64,000 nucleotides of DNA, from NCBI GenBank assembly GCA_963929535.1, contig CAWVIZ010000003.1, forward strand, positions 310,001-374,000, in the 5' to 3' direction. A program made the translations under genes and the position numbers. Position 1 is the stretch's first letter; each line of letters begins with the position of its first letter. This document shows positions 63,990 through 64,000 of this stretch, in pieces. This stretch comes from Pullilachnospira sp963929535. GTDB taxonomy: Bacteria; Bacillota; Clostridia; Lachnospirales; Lachnospiraceae. Below the pieces are notes generated by a model. It had not been told where the DNA came from. It did no database searches and was given only the letters and a program-made list of their open reading frames with translations.

Positions 63990-64000
63990 TTTAGGTTGTG

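Overview
The window looks like a chromosomal segment of a Lachnospiraceae-type gut Firmicute (class Clostridia) with mid-range GC. The clues are strong GGAGG ribosome binding sites, clostridial versions of SecA, HPF, Pgi, MtnN and YtvI, YesM/YesN-type two-component regulators beside a sugar ABC transporter, an eukaryote-type HisA, and gram-positive surface genes (dltA, lic). Most genes lie on the minus strand.

Layout. 1-7 kb: the 5' part of dltA (running off the left edge), a tRNA-Ser(CGA), a repeat-rich lipoprotein, a DUF1275 membrane protein, and a phosphocholine locus made of a LicB-type transporter plus one protein that joins a helix-turn-helix, a LicC-like cytidylyltransferase and a LicA-like kinase. 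An AraC regulator follows. 7-11 kb: RecQ helicase, an alkyltransferase-like protein without the active cysteine, a recombinase-like SAM-domain protein and a histidine phosphatase. 11.4-11.8 kb: a 114-bp tandem repeat array. 11.9-20 kb: a minus-strand unit running sensor kinase, response regulator, lipoprotein sugar-binding protein, two permeases, then a UroD/MtaA-family protein. 20.6-31.8 kb: amidohydrolase, small coiled-coil protein, truncated HAD, SecA, HPF, HisA, a sugar-binding lipoprotein, YtvI and a pseudouridine synthase.

31.9-33.0 kb has no gene but carries the most interesting signal: a near-consensus extended -10 promoter on the minus strand followed by about 1 kb of purine-rich, hairpin-rich sequence with GAAA-capped stems and crossing long-range complementarity. 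This is a candidate large structured RNA. 33.3-52.6 kb is largely housekeeping: aconitase-family hydratase, PucR-type regulator, MsmK/UgpC ATPase, YesL, a two-component system, a TrpF-like protein with a Cys-to-Ser change, 2-hydroxyacid dehydrogenase, Pgi, MtnN, small regulators, an SseB-like protein, a CYTH phosphatase/cyclase and a LURP-one protein.

52.9-64 kb is accessory DNA with nested insertions. An IS66 element interrupts a gene of which 34 codons remain. Its tnpB is itself cut by a tyrosine-recombinase element carrying one intact and two broken recombinases. Then come a YjdF protein behind a candidate yjdF riboswitch, a class II Fic protein, and a Tn7-like module (tnsA, tnsB and a tnsC that has lost its middle, including Walker B), bordered by four hairpin-like repeats that are probably TnsB sites.

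Two dispersed repeat families link the intergenic regions: a 143-bp element with 18-bp inverted ends and its fragments, and a roughly 30-bp sequence that repeatedly sits right after the U-tract of intrinsic terminators. ATPase MsmK at 37 kb may energise the sugar transporter at 13-16 kb, which has no ATPase of its own.
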